DNA of 64,000 nucleotides from RGIG1681 sp045648025. GTDB taxonomy: Bacteria > Bacillota > Clostridia > Christensenellales > UBA1242. Made by a program: the position numbers and the translations under genes. The DNA lies in the NCBI GenBank assembly GCA_045648025.1, contig JAZRNH010000059.1:21362-85361 (forward strand). The letters run 5' to 3'. Below, one piece after another: positions 1-8,540 of the stretch. The notes beneath the pieces are model-generated. The model worked only from the letters and a program-made list of their open reading frames with translations, ran no database searches and had not been told where the DNA came from. Numbering within the stretch: position 1 is the first letter of the stretch; the number at the start of each line of letters is the position of its first letter.

Positions 1-418
1 TTCTTGTAATTTCATCCACGTCAACAACAGCTTTATATTTATTTTTTGAACCAAACATTGTTGTTTCAACCGACCATAAAGAACCTAGGCATGTAGCAGA
101 AGTTTTTAACCCCATTCCCTTTTCGCATCTTCCAGAGGTATCTTCTGGTGGAGAATCTAATTTTAAAGCCCTCTTAAAATCTTCTATCTCCATGCCATAC
201 GCATTGTCATAAATTTTAATATATTCAGGATATATTTCAATATTTATGTGACATTTATGTTGTCCAATTGCAGCCAATTCTTTTTTATGAGAAATAAAAC
301 TTTGTGTTGAATTATCAATAAATTCTGCAAATGCATTTTCAATTTTATATGATTGATTTTTATATGTTCCTAAAATACTTGACCCAGGTCTAATATTTAC
401 TAAGAATTCTTCTCTCAT
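1..418 (-). CDS. GHKL (MORC/MutL-like) ATPase, partial
   Basis: The first 139 residues are visible; the C-terminus lies beyond base 1. The translated sequence shows the GHKL/HATPase fold: an N-box (AFAEFIDNS, near residues 28-36), a G1-like box (IYDNAYGM, with the first glycine of DxGxG replaced) and a G2 box (KGMGLKTSATCLG). These match the MORC/MutL branch more than histidine kinases. Its ATG overlaps the TGA stop of the cytosine methyltransferase gene (ATGA), so the two are translationally coupled. Known context: GHKL ATPases of this type occur in restriction-modification loci and are thought to drive ATP-dependent clamping or remodelling of DNA. Inference: a restriction or effector subunit of the neighbouring methylase system. 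Confidence 0.8.
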   Translation of the reverse strand, partial: MREEFLVNIRPGSSILGTYKNQSYKIENAFAEFIDNSTQSFISHKKELAAIGQHKCHINIEIYPEYIKIYDNAYGMEIEDFKRALKLDSPPEDTSGRCEKGMGLKTSATCLGSLWSVETTMFGSKNKYKAVVDVDEITR

Positions 419-1623
419 TTATTCTCCTCCACAAAGTCAACAAATTGTTTAAAGACATTATAAATAACATCAACATTAACAGCATTTCCAAATTGTTTAT
501 AAGCCAATCTCATGTTGTTATCAATTTTAAAATCCTGTGAGAAACTTTGTAAATTTGCTGTTTCTCTTGGTGTTAAATATCTTTTATATTTGCCAACAAT
601 AGGAACATGCACCATAGCAACAAGCGCAGGAAATTCTGTTGGTTGTTTTACTCTAACACCAGATGGTCTAAACTGAATAATTCCATCAAAAACAGAGTCT
701 ATCATTCCATTAACTTGCCACTCAAATTTTCTGTGCGTCTTTTTGATATCTTTTAATTGATTGTTAGCAGTATACCATTTGTCAATAAATTCTTTATTTT
801 CTTCATACAATTCTTTGTTCTTTTGAACAAATTCTTTTTTCCATTGAGGAAATTTAGAAGTATCAGTCTTTTTATAAAATTCATCGCTCCAAATTGGGAA
901 CCCAATAATTTTTCTTTTTATACCTTTTATAAAATCATCCCAAAGTTTTAAAACTCTTTCCTCATAATCTGTAATCTTAAATGATTGCAATTTATATTCT
1001 TTTGTATTCTTTGTCATTAATACGCTGTCAATAGAACAAGTATTTTTTTGTCTTGGCGGAATTGAAATTTTAATCTCTTTATTAAAATAATCATTTTTTA
1101 CTGCCACAATTACAGCTCTTTCTCTTAACTGTGGAACCCCTAGATAATGAGGACTTACAATCATTGGATTTTCAATAACATTATAACCCAAATTTTTAAG
1201 TTCCTGCCTTATTCGTATCCAAGTATTTCCCTTGTCGTGAGAAACCAAATTTCTAACATTTTCAAGAATTACATATCTAGGACTACCATACATAAGATTA
1301 TGGTATTGTAATATTCTTACAATATCAAAAAACAAGACACCTCTAGCATCTTGGAAACCTTTTCTTTGTCCCGCTTTTGAAAATGATTGACATGGGAATC
1401 CAGCACAAAGAACGTCAAATTCAGGGATATCCTCTGGGTTAACCTTTGTAATATCACTATAAGCTTCAATATTATAATTATTTTTATAAGTTTCAGCTGT
1501 TTCTTTATTTATTTCTGAGGCATATACGCATTTGCCACCCAATCTTTCCATTGCTTGGTGAAAACCACCAATACCAGCAAATAAATCTATAAATTTAAAT
1601 CCATTATCAAAAAAACTATTCAT
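415..1623 (-). CDS. C5-cytosine DNA methyltransferase (Dcm family)
   Basis: A 402-aa SAM-dependent enzyme that methylates carbon 5 of cytosine in a specific DNA site. All landmark motifs are visible: motif I DLFAGIGG (13-20), motif IV with catalytic Cys78 in FPCQS, motif VI ENV (121-123), motif VIII QLRER (165-169) and the C-terminal GNAVNV motif X near 382. The region between about 190 and 330 is the expected target-recognition domain. Length and motif order are those of ordinary M.HhaI-type enzymes. It lies between a 187-aa unknown protein upstream (3-nt gap) and a GHKL ATPase downstream (4-nt overlap), which makes it the protective half of a restriction-type system rather than an orphan. 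The target site cannot be read from sequence. Confidence 0.95.
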   Translation of the reverse strand: MNSFFDNGFKFIDLFAGIGGFHQAMERLGGKCVYASEINKETAETYKNNYNIEAYSDITKVNPEDIPEFDVLCAGFPCQSFSKAGQRKGFQDARGVLFFDIVRILQYHNLMYGSPRYVILENVRNLVSHDKGNTWIRIRQELKNLGYNVIENPMIVSPHYLGVPQLRERAVIVAVKNDYFNKEIKISIPPRQKNTCSIDSVLMTKNTKEYKLQSFKITDYEERVLKLWDDFIKGIKRKIIGFPIWSDEFYKKTDTSKFPQWKKEFVQKNKELYEENKEFIDKWYTANNQLKDIKKTHRKFEWQVNGMIDSVFDGIIQFRPSGVRVKQPTEFPALVAMVHVPIVGKYKRYLTPRETANLQSFSQDFKIDNNMRLAYKQFGNAVNVDVIYNVFKQFVDFVEENK

Positions 1624-1626
1624 TTG

Positions 1627-2190
1627 TTATTCTGCCTTATTATTATCTATATAATTATCTAAAAATGTTTCAAAATATTCTGGTCTGAACACCCATATCT
1701 TTTGATCAGAACATGTCGTTTGCTCAAATCCTTTTTTATATCCATCTTGCAAATCTTTCACTTCCACATAGCAAGATCTATTCGTATTATGACTTATATA
1801 ACGATATGCATTCCACGCAACCATAATTGGATTATTGTCAAAGTTATAATAACCAAGGATTACTAAAACCTCAGTGTCTGTTGTATCAATGTAATTGTCA
1901 ATATTGTCTTTTCTAATATTTGTTACTTGCACTCTTCTAATATGTGGCTTACCTGCCCAACCAGCACCAGTAATATTTTTTAAATATGTAACTATTCTAT
2001 ACCTTTTATTATTTTTTTCCAAAACAAACTCATAAGGAACACGTTTCGTATTAACTCTTTCTTTAATAACAAAACCATTTACAGAAACAAATTCTTCAAA
2101 TTTCTGTAATAATTCCCCTTTTTCATAGACTTTTTCAGGCTTATCGTAAACTAAATTATTTGCTTTATCAATATTGATATATTGAACCAT
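1627..2190 (-). CDS. Unrecognised protein in methylase operon, possible restriction component
   Basis: A 187-aa soluble protein that I do not recognise. It is first in the operon with the cytosine methyltransferase (3-nt gap) and GHKL ATPase, and has a good ribosome site (AAGGAG) ahead of its ATG. The second half is richest in conserved-looking residues: a hydrophobic strand with VLVILGYYNFD, a basic N-T-N-R-S segment and a WVFRPEYFE segment near the C-terminus. There is a basic stretch around PHIRRVQ. No clear PD-(D/E)XK, HNH or GIY-YIG signature could be read. By position a site-specific nuclease or DNA-recognition subunit is the simplest inference; this is not shown by sequence. Confidence 0.6.
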   Translation of the reverse strand: MVQYINIDKANNLVYDKPEKVYEKGELLQKFEEFVSVNGFVIKERVNTKRVPYEFVLEKNNKRYRIVTYLKNITGAGWAGKPHIRRVQVTNIRKDNIDNYIDTTDTEVLVILGYYNFDNNPIMVAWNAYRYISHNTNRSCYVEVKDLQDGYKKGFEQTTCSDQKIWVFRPEYFETFLDNYIDNNKAE

Positions 2191-2230
2191 CTTGCTTTTT
2201 CTCCTTAGTTAAGCATAAATTTCCAACTAC

Positions 2231-2239
2231 ATTATAACA
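2231..2239 (-). promoter_or_regulatory. Extended -10 promoter of the cytosine methylase operon
   Basis: On the minus strand the bases read TGTTATAAT, an extended -10 element, about 40 bases upstream of the 187-aa gene start. No good -35 hexamer is present, which is typical for extended -10 promoters. Confidence 0.5.
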
Positions 2240-2298
2240 TACTTTTCTGATTTTTGTATAAAATTACAAAATAAATATAATTTATTTTTAGAAAATAC

Positions 2299-2327
2299 TT
2301 GCAATTATCACTTTAAAGAGTTAAAAC
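2299..2327 (+). promoter_or_regulatory. Promoter of the 78-aa gene
   Basis: TTGCAA (2299-2304), 17-base spacer, TAAAAC (2322-2327), about 30 bases before the start codon at 2357. Confidence 0.4.
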
Positions 2328-2356
2328 ACACACCAACTATTTAATGTGAGGTGTTT

Positions 2357-2593
2357 ATGGATAACAAAATTTTAGCAGAAATGATCAAAGAAAAATACTA
2401 TGAAGAAAAGATGACTGCAGATTACAAACTTCAACTCAATAAAGTTGTTGAAATGGAAGACAAATTTCTAAAAGACTTTTCAAAAAACAAATGGAAAGAA
2501 TATTTATATTTAGACATAGAAAAAGGTCAACTCCATTCACTTGAAGTTGACCAAATTATTGAGTTTGTTATTAAATTTTTACTTAATCCTTAA
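2357..2593 (+). CDS. Small hypothetical protein between two methylase operons
   Basis: A 78-aa charged, probably helical protein with no recognised domain. The start at ATG 2357 is chosen because a GAGGTG ribosome site lies just upstream; an in-frame GTG at 2351 overlaps that site. It is the only plus-strand gene among the leftward defence-type genes and has its own weak promoter. The first half is Lys/Glu rich, the second half has a hydrophobic C-terminal segment (IIEFVIKFLL). It could be a small regulator or inhibitor of one of the two flanking systems; that is inference from place only. Confidence 0.6.
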   Translation: MDNKILAEMIKEKYYEEKMTADYKLQLNKVVEMEDKFLKDFSKNKWKEYLYLDIEKGQLHSLEVDQIIEFVIKFLLNP

Positions 2594-2618
2594 TTATAAA
2601 TATTTAATGAACAAAATA

Positions 2619-3800
2619 TTAAAACTTGAATTTCTTTTTGTAATCATTTTCTAGAGCGATACAAGCGCTATAATTAAAATATTCTCCCTGCTTATTAAAA
2701 TTTTGTTTTATCTCTTCAGAATCATTAAATCTATTCATAAATTTTAATAAAGATATCAAACAAATAAAATCATCAGCAAAAATTCCCGCAAAAGTCTTAT
2801 TCCAAGAAGTATTTAAATCGCAAACAATATATTTTAATTTTTTATACAAATTAAGTTGACTATCTGTCAAATTAAACCACTCGGAAGATAATAATGTCTT
2901 TTTTATATTATTTGTATCTATTGGATGCATTGATTTGTTTATTGACTTCAATAATTTGCTTATAAAACCAGCAAACATATCTGCCACACGAATCCCAAAG
3001 CATAGCTTAGAATCTTCGTCTGATACATTTTTTATTCCTACATTTTTAGCGGACATAACAGTTTTTTGAGAATCTCCCTCTCTATCAATAATAAGACTAT
3101 AATTATCAATCGAATTTTCTTCTAAAAAATGTTTAAAGCCGACAAATGGGGGATCATAATTCCAATTTAATGTATTAATATTTTCAATATCATCAAGCAA
3201 AAACAATATTTGCCTAAAAGACTCATTTTCTCTTTCTTTTAACACTAGATTAACTTGATTTTTCTTCATTCTTTCAATAAAAAATTTTCTTAAAGATCCT
3301 ATTATATTGTCAGGTTTGTTATATATGCTATCAATAACATTTTGTGGTTTATAAATAACTAACGCTTTAACTATTGAGTATTTCATTGAATTGATATCTA
3401 CAAACAAATTACTTTTATAATTTTTAAACAGCTGATTAATTATAAATTCTATTTTGCTAAACGTTGAAACATAAATAAATATATCTTCTGATAAAAAATC
3501 TAAAAAGTCATTTATAAAACCTATATTGAATTTTGAAATTGAACGAAATCCATTGATAAAATAGTTGCTTTTAAAAGAATGACTTTTTAATTCTCCTTCT
3601 TGTTGTCTTTCTATGTATTTCATTTCAAAATCTTTATATTTTTTACAAATAGAATCTTCTTTATCAGATTTCCACCCAACAATTACTGTAATAAAATTAT
3701 CATAAAAATTATCAGCCGTTATTGTGTCATACCCTATTTGTCTACTATGCTCTGACTCATCATAATAAAATTTATATTTAAAATCCGTTTTTGTTATCAT
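2619..3800 (-). CDS. DUF3800-like protein (RNase H-like fold)
   Basis: A 393-aa protein. The N-terminus carries FYYDESE (acidic residues 14-17) and later segments show LIIDREGD (Asp239) and a DSKLCFGIRVADMFAGF block (about 263-279), which follow the three-part acidic layout of DUF3800 proteins: an N-terminal DES, a middle Asp and a C-terminal ADxxAG helix. The family has a predicted RNase H-like nuclease fold and is common next to defence genes. Ribosome site GAGGAG precedes the ATG. It is last in the row Fic - methyltransferase - PD-(D/E)XK nuclease - DUF3800, with a 15-base gap to the nuclease gene. It is longer than many DUF3800 proteins (usually 220-300 aa). Nuclease activity is inferred, not shown. 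Confidence 0.7.
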   Translation of the reverse strand: MITKTDFKYKFYYDESEHSRQIGYDTITADNFYDNFITVIVGWKSDKEDSICKKYKDFEMKYIERQQEGELKSHSFKSNYFINGFRSISKFNIGFINDFLDFLSEDIFIYVSTFSKIEFIINQLFKNYKSNLFVDINSMKYSIVKALVIYKPQNVIDSIYNKPDNIIGSLRKFFIERMKKNQVNLVLKERENESFRQILFLLDDIENINTLNWNYDPPFVGFKHFLEENSIDNYSLIIDREGDSQKTVMSAKNVGIKNVSDEDSKLCFGIRVADMFAGFISKLLKSINKSMHPIDTNNIKKTLLSSEWFNLTDSQLNLYKKLKYIVCDLNTSWNKTFAGIFADDFICLISLLKFMNRFNDSEEIKQNFNKQGEYFNYSACIALENDYKKKFKF

Positions 3801-3815
3801 AATCTCCTCTAATAA

Positions 3816-4439
3816 TCATCCTTGTTCTTCATTTATTTCTTCATTATTAGAAAAATTAAGTATTAAATGAAATACTTTAAATTTGTTTTCATTGTTATCA
3901 ATTTCTTCCGATTCAGCAATAAAATTAAACTTATATTCCATCGATAAATTATTAAAATTAAATTTATCATTTAATCTATTAAATAATTTACAACTATCAC
4001 CACTTTCAACAAAAGATATCATTCCCGCACAATCATAAGGAATTGGATATTTGCCAGAAATAAATCTGTTCAAACCATTTTGAACATATTCAGCATTAAT
4101 ATGAGATGCACAAATTTCATTTTTTAGAAATCGTTTACACTCAAATGTAATACCCTCATCTGTCATAGAATCAATAAAAACAGTAATATCTGTTCTCCCC
4201 AAAGTCATCCCTGTTTCTTCATCAAAAGGCTCTAATTGAGATATGACATGATCAAAGTTAAACTTTTTCTTATGATTACGAATTTCTTTAATTAACAGAT
4301 TTCTTCTTTGATCTTCTAACAAAATTTCATCTTGTGCATTTATGGACATTTTCTTATAAGAATATATAATTAAGTTAATAAAATTTTCCAATAAATTTAT
4401 TTTTATATCATTTACTAATTCAAAATTAATATTATTCAT
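3816..4439 (-). CDS. PD-(D/E)XK nuclease-like protein
   Basis: A 207-aa protein with a readable PD-(D/E)XK core: Asp84 in GRTDITVF, followed at the expected distance by E100-C101-K102 in ITFECKRF. The next block (AEYVQNGLNRFISGKY) resembles the helix-strand after the ExK motif in restriction-like nucleases that act with methylases. It overlaps the stop of the 976-aa methyltransferase by 8 bases, so the two are translationally coupled. The C-terminal tail is acidic. Most likely it is the cleavage subunit for the methyltransferase-protected site, alone or together with the DUF3800 protein. Confidence 0.75.
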   Translation of the reverse strand: MNNINFELVNDIKINLLENFINLIIYSYKKMSINAQDEILLEDQRRNLLIKEIRNHKKKFNFDHVISQLEPFDEETGMTLGRTDITVFIDSMTDEGITFECKRFLKNEICASHINAEYVQNGLNRFISGKYPIPYDCAGMISFVESGDSCKLFNRLNDKFNFNNLSMEYKFNFIAESEEIDNNENKFKVFHLILNFSNNEEINEEQG

Positions 4440-7362
4440 TATTTCCTCCCATTAGAAGGATTTTTTCAATTTTGGAAAAATCAAGATAAGCAACTGCCTC
4501 TTGCCAATTTTCTTCTTTTTTATTTTTTATAATAAATACACCATCTGTAAAAGTTCCGATAAAATTTTTTCTAAGAGCGATATTATTAAATAATTGATTT
4601 ATTGAAGACATTTCGTATGTTTTTAAAATTAATTCAAGTAAACGTTGTAAATCTGTTTTATTTTCTTTTTGTGAAAACTCAAAAAGTATTATCTTGAAAA
4701 ATTTGCCTTCATAATAATTAACATACACATTATATTTCTTTGGAATTAACTGTTTTATTAATTTTTTAAGAGTTTTGTTGTAAACATTTGTTGAATCAAC
4801 AATCTCATCCATATTTTTTTCTTTTAAACAATATTTCAATGAATATTTGATAATAGCTATATCTTTATCATCCAACCCATACAATTTATAAACTTCTTTA
4901 TTTAAAGATTCTAACAACGATATATAATTGCATGTATCTCCAGAATGTTCATATAAAAAACTAATTTGTTTTTCATTTATGTTTTTTATTTGTAAAGCAT
5001 CAAATTTTATTAATTCTTTATGTATTTTTTTAACAATACTAATCAAATTTAAAAATGAGTTTTTAGTATATACAGGTAAGGGAAAATCTTTTATACTATC
5101 CATCCTAATTTCCGGTTGTGATGTTTTATTGTAAGATGGAGCCATATGAAATTGGTAATAATTATAAATATCTGAATTTAAAATAGCTTCCAAAAACAAT
5201 AACTCATCTATTCTTTCTTCATTTGTAAATATTGAATAAAAATCATTTCTAAAGAATATTTGATTATTAATAAATGCACACTCTGGTCTTTTATCTCTAA
5301 TAGACCTTTTAATTAATAATTTGTATTTGCAAAAATATTGCTCTATATTATGCAATCTTTCAAATCTGTAAACTGTATTGTTAGTTAAATTATCATAATC
5401 AATCTTGAATCTTGAAAAACGACTAGACTCGCAATGTTTTAAATCTAAAAACTCTTTATTTTCTTTGTCCCCAGCTGAATATCCCTGAGATATCTTAAGA
5501 TTATGTTTTAGAATATATTTATCTATCGTAAAACCATTTTCTCTTATTAAATTTATTAGCTCAAAGTCTAATTTATTTCCTTCATGCAATATAGACCATA
5601 TATAATCATACTTTTTCATTACCTTTGAACTAATTTGTTGAGCATTTGATTTATCAAATGCAATTTTATTTTGCAATACATCTATAAAATCTTTTTCTAT
5701 ATTAATATAATCACATAAAGACTCATTTTTGCTTTTTAAAACGTAAGTTATAACGGAACAAGGGTATTTTGCATTTTGGAAAAGACTTGCTCTAAGTCGT
5801 TGTAAATTCATAATTTCAACTATTGAAAAATGCTTAAACATTTCTTTCCTAAATCTATTAGCTAATGAATTATATAAAATTCCATTCGAAATTAATATTG
5901 AAGCTACACCATCTTCTAATAAAAAATCCTTAGTTCTCAATATAAATGATTGACATAATTGCGAATCTGAAATTACATCCTTATGATTTACATCTAGATA
6001 TTTTTTACAATCTTCAGTCAAGATGCTTGACCAAGGCGGATTACCAATAATTAAATCAAATTTTTGATCAAAAACAAGTTTTTCACTAAAAAAATCTTTA
6101 CAATTTAAATTATTATTCAAATCAGGTAAATATATTTCATTTTCCTCTATATCTTTAGGATTAAAACAATCTAAAAGTGCAATATATAGACTTATTCTTG
6201 TAATTTTTAATGCCTGTGCATTAATATCTACACCGAAAATACTTTCCTTCAAAATAGAGATTAACTTCGCATGACTTCTGCATGTTTGTAATGACACCAA
6301 TTTTTTAAAACATGATACCAAAAATACTCCCGAGCCACAAGAAGGATCAAGAATTCGATATGATTTTTTTAAAATTCTGCTTTGAATGTTTTCTATCATT
6401 GCATTTGCTAAAAAATATGGAGTATAGAAGGCTCCGTTATTTTTCTTAGCAACAATATCCTCCTCAGATAAAAATAATTCATAAATATTACTTATAAGTT
6501 CTATTGGTATTATACTGAAATCATATCCATACAAACATAATTGCCCTGTATTTAGTTCCGTTCCATTTAGAAAATCAATTATAATATCTGCTTCATATTT
6601 TTCTAATAATGAAGAATTATTATAAAAAATATTTCCTTTAAACTTATTTTCTAAATACATTAAAAATTCATTAAGGTTTTTAGAAACTAATATTTCCTTA
6701 TAATCTTTCACTCCAAACTTATTATAAGTTTTTTCTGTTAAAATTTTTCTGTCTTCTAAATATTTTATAAAAATAGATTTAGATAAGATATCATGCGCAT
6801 TATCAAAAGAGGTTCCTTTTTCACACAAAAGTCTAAGAGCTGCTTTTATATTTATTAAAAGTTTTTGATCAACCCTATCGGAACTTTTTACTATTTTTTC
6901 GCAAGCTTCGATAAATTTACCATTAATTAAATTTTCATATTTTAATAAGATAAAATCTAACTTCCCTCTTTTTTCTAGAGAATTTAAAAATTTAAACCCA
7001 TCCTTAATGCTAAAATTGTTATTTAAAATAACATCTGTTGGAGTTATGAACAACGATATTGGTATGTTATTTCTATTCCAAAGTATTCCTCTCAACTGCC
7101 TAATTTCATTCGGATCATTTCTTTTAAAACATTTTATTCCCAATATTGCAGTTTTTTCTATATCACCAACTCTTGCAATTTTAACAACAAAATCAAATAT
7201 ATCATCAGAAACAAGTTCTATTTCCTCTTTATTCTTTAGGTCCAATATTTCTAATAATGTATTTAGTTGATCTTCTATTTTCAAACTTAATATATTTTTT
7301 AATTTATCTCTTAAATATTTTTCATCTTCAATAAAATAAGATTCTTTCATATTTTTTTCCAT
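4432..7362 (-). CDS. Eco57I-type N6-adenine DNA methyltransferase
   Basis: A 976-aa protein. The gamma-class MTase core is clear: AFYTPYFLANAMI (311-323), motif I DPSCGSG (339-345) for SAM binding and motif IV NPPW (441-444) for catalysis on adenine. About 300 residues precede the core, and the segment after about 600 (with YSAGDKENKEF-type residues) is the expected specificity region, as in type IIG or BREX PglX-like enzymes. I could not find a clear PD-(D/E)XK motif in the N-terminus, and a separate PD-(D/E)XK gene follows, so the system looks split. Start chosen at the ATG with AAGGGAA upstream. The Fic gene ends 27 bases before it with no terminator between. Confidence 0.88.
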   Translation of the reverse strand: MEKNMKESYFIEDEKYLRDKLKNILSLKIEDQLNTLLEILDLKNKEEIELVSDDIFDFVVKIARVGDIEKTAILGIKCFKRNDPNEIRQLRGILWNRNNIPISLFITPTDVILNNNFSIKDGFKFLNSLEKRGKLDFILLKYENLINGKFIEACEKIVKSSDRVDQKLLINIKAALRLLCEKGTSFDNAHDILSKSIFIKYLEDRKILTEKTYNKFGVKDYKEILVSKNLNEFLMYLENKFKGNIFYNNSSLLEKYEADIIIDFLNGTELNTGQLCLYGYDFSIIPIELISNIYELFLSEEDIVAKKNNGAFYTPYFLANAMIENIQSRILKKSYRILDPSCGSGVFLVSCFKKLVSLQTCRSHAKLISILKESIFGVDINAQALKITRISLYIALLDCFNPKDIEENEIYLPDLNNNLNCKDFFSEKLVFDQKFDLIIGNPPWSSILTEDCKKYLDVNHKDVISDSQLCQSFILRTKDFLLEDGVASILISNGILYNSLANRFRKEMFKHFSIVEIMNLQRLRASLFQNAKYPCSVITYVLKSKNESLCDYINIEKDFIDVLQNKIAFDKSNAQQISSKVMKKYDYIWSILHEGNKLDFELINLIRENGFTIDKYILKHNLKISQGYSAGDKENKEFLDLKHCESSRFSRFKIDYDNLTNNTVYRFERLHNIEQYFCKYKLLIKRSIRDKRPECAFINNQIFFRNDFYSIFTNEERIDELLFLEAILNSDIYNYYQFHMAPSYNKTSQPEIRMDSIKDFPLPVYTKNSFLNLISIVKKIHKELIKFDALQIKNINEKQISFLYEHSGDTCNYISLLESLNKEVYKLYGLDDKDIAIIKYSLKYCLKEKNMDEIVDSTNVYNKTLKKLIKQLIPKKYNVYVNYYEGKFFKIILFEFSQKENKTDLQRLLELILKTYEMSSINQLFNNIALRKNFIGTFTDGVFIIKNKKEENWQEAVAYLDFSKIEKILLMGGNNE

Positions 7363-7389
7363 ATAATATTCCCTTATGTTTTAAAATCA

Positions 7390-8439
7390 CTATTCTGTTC
7401 TAGTATAATAAGTCAACTTGCGTTCTCCGTGTTTTTCAATTAGATTATGGTCTAACAATTCTTTTAAGCATCTTTCAATTGTTGTTTCTGATAGTGTAGG
7501 ACACAATGCAACGATATCTGCTTTTGTAAATTTGCCAATTTTTGTTTTAATGATATCTTGGACTTGAGTTAATGCTTTTGATTTCTGTTCAAGCAAAATA
7601 TTTGCTCTTGTTTCAAAGTCTCTATATGCCTTCAAAATTACTGACAACATATATTTGATAAACTCAGTTGGATTATTTGTGTTGTCTGACCAATTTGTTG
7701 AACTATATTGCAAAGCATCATAATATCTGCCTTTGGTTTCTTCAATAATTTTTTCAATAGAAATAAACTTTCCAACATTATATTCTTGCTTGTATAGAAG
7801 AAGTAAAGTCAAAAGTCTGCTCATTCTACCATTTCCATCATTGAATGGGTGAATGCACAAGAAATCTAAAATAAAGATAGGAATTAAAATTAGTGGGTCA
7901 ACATCATCTTTGCTGACTGCAATATTAAACTCTTCACAAAGCCTGTCAATAGCATTAGGAGTTTCGTATGGTTCTAAAGGTTGAAATCTTACAAAAGAAC
8001 TTCCATCAGATCTTGTTTCTGAAATATAGTTTTGAACATTCTTAAACTTTCCGCCAATAGGTTTTTCAGAAAACTTATATAGGTCTCCATGAAGTTGCAA
8101 AATATAAGAACTTTTTACTGGAATAAACTCATAGTTTTCGTGAATTGTATTAAGAACATCTCTATAACCAAGAATTTCTTTTTCACCTCTATCCTTTGGT
8201 GTTGTTTTATTTTCACAAATTTGTTTAATTCTTGTGGCCGTGGTAACAATACCTTCAATCTTGTTTGAAGCTTCAGTGCTTTGAATTTTAGCAATTTCAA
8301 CAAGTTTATTTATCTTTGCTTTGTTTTTAATCTCAATATTATATAACTTGCCTTTAAACTCATGTATTTGTGAAATATATCCTAAAATCTCGTTGTCCCA
8401 AGAAACATCCTTATATTGTGAATAATTAAAAATTCGCAT
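7390..8439 (-). CDS. Class II Fic protein with C-terminal winged helix
   Basis: A 349-aa Fic-domain protein. The catalytic motif HPFNDGNGRMSR spans 197-208, with His197 and the GNGR anion hole intact, so AMP or another nucleotide transfer is expected. An inhibitory helix motif of type (S/T)xxxE lies N-terminal to it (Ser58-Glu62 within SNKIEG), which defines class II, self-inhibited Fic proteins that need no separate antitoxin. Residues from about 285 form a winged-helix-like DNA-binding domain, common in this family. The promoter and ribosome site are covered by two inverted-repeat operators (8451-8540). It heads the operon with the methyltransferase, nuclease and DUF3800 genes. Role in that system is unknown. 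Confidence 0.9.
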   Translation of the reverse strand: MRIFNYSQYKDVSWDNEILGYISQIHEFKGKLYNIEIKNKAKINKLVEIAKIQSTEASNKIEGIVTTATRIKQICENKTTPKDRGEKEILGYRDVLNTIHENYEFIPVKSSYILQLHGDLYKFSEKPIGGKFKNVQNYISETRSDGSSFVRFQPLEPYETPNAIDRLCEEFNIAVSKDDVDPLILIPIFILDFLCIHPFNDGNGRMSRLLTLLLLYKQEYNVGKFISIEKIIEETKGRYYDALQYSSTNWSDNTNNPTEFIKYMLSVILKAYRDFETRANILLEQKSKALTQVQDIIKTKIGKFTKADIVALCPTLSETTIERCLKELLDHNLIEKHGERKLTYYTRTE

Positions 8440-8450
8440 ATTTCATCTCC

Positions 8451-8540
8451 TTTATTGCACCATTTTATCACACTTGATGCAATAAATCAAGTTTATGTGA
8501 CACTTTTATTGCATCATTTTTAATATTTTGATGCAATACT
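8451..8540. promoter_or_regulatory. Duplicated inverted-repeat operator upstream of fic
   Basis: Four copies of one 12-base element in alternating orientation: TTTATTGCACCA (8451-8462), TGATGCAATAAA (8475-8486), TTTATTGCATCA (8505-8516), TGATGCAATACT (8529-8540). They form two units, each TTTATTGCAYCA-N12-TGATGCAATA, 54 bases apart. The first unit covers the -10, the spacer and the edge of the ribosome site of fic, so binding should block transcription. The Fic winged-helix domain is a plausible binder. Confidence 0.75.
8462..8490 (-). promoter_or_regulatory. fic operon promoter
   Basis: Read on the minus strand: -35 TTGATT (plus 8485-8490), 17-base spacer, -10 TAAAAT (plus 8462-8467). The start codon at 8439 and the AGGAG ribosome site follow directly. 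Operator half-sites lie inside the spacer and downstream of the -10. Confidence 0.65.

Noticed and set aside
7390..8439. Fic as a toxin with a separate antitoxin gene
   Set aside because: No short antitoxin gene lies upstream or downstream; the inhibitory (S/T)xxxE helix is inside the same chain (class II).
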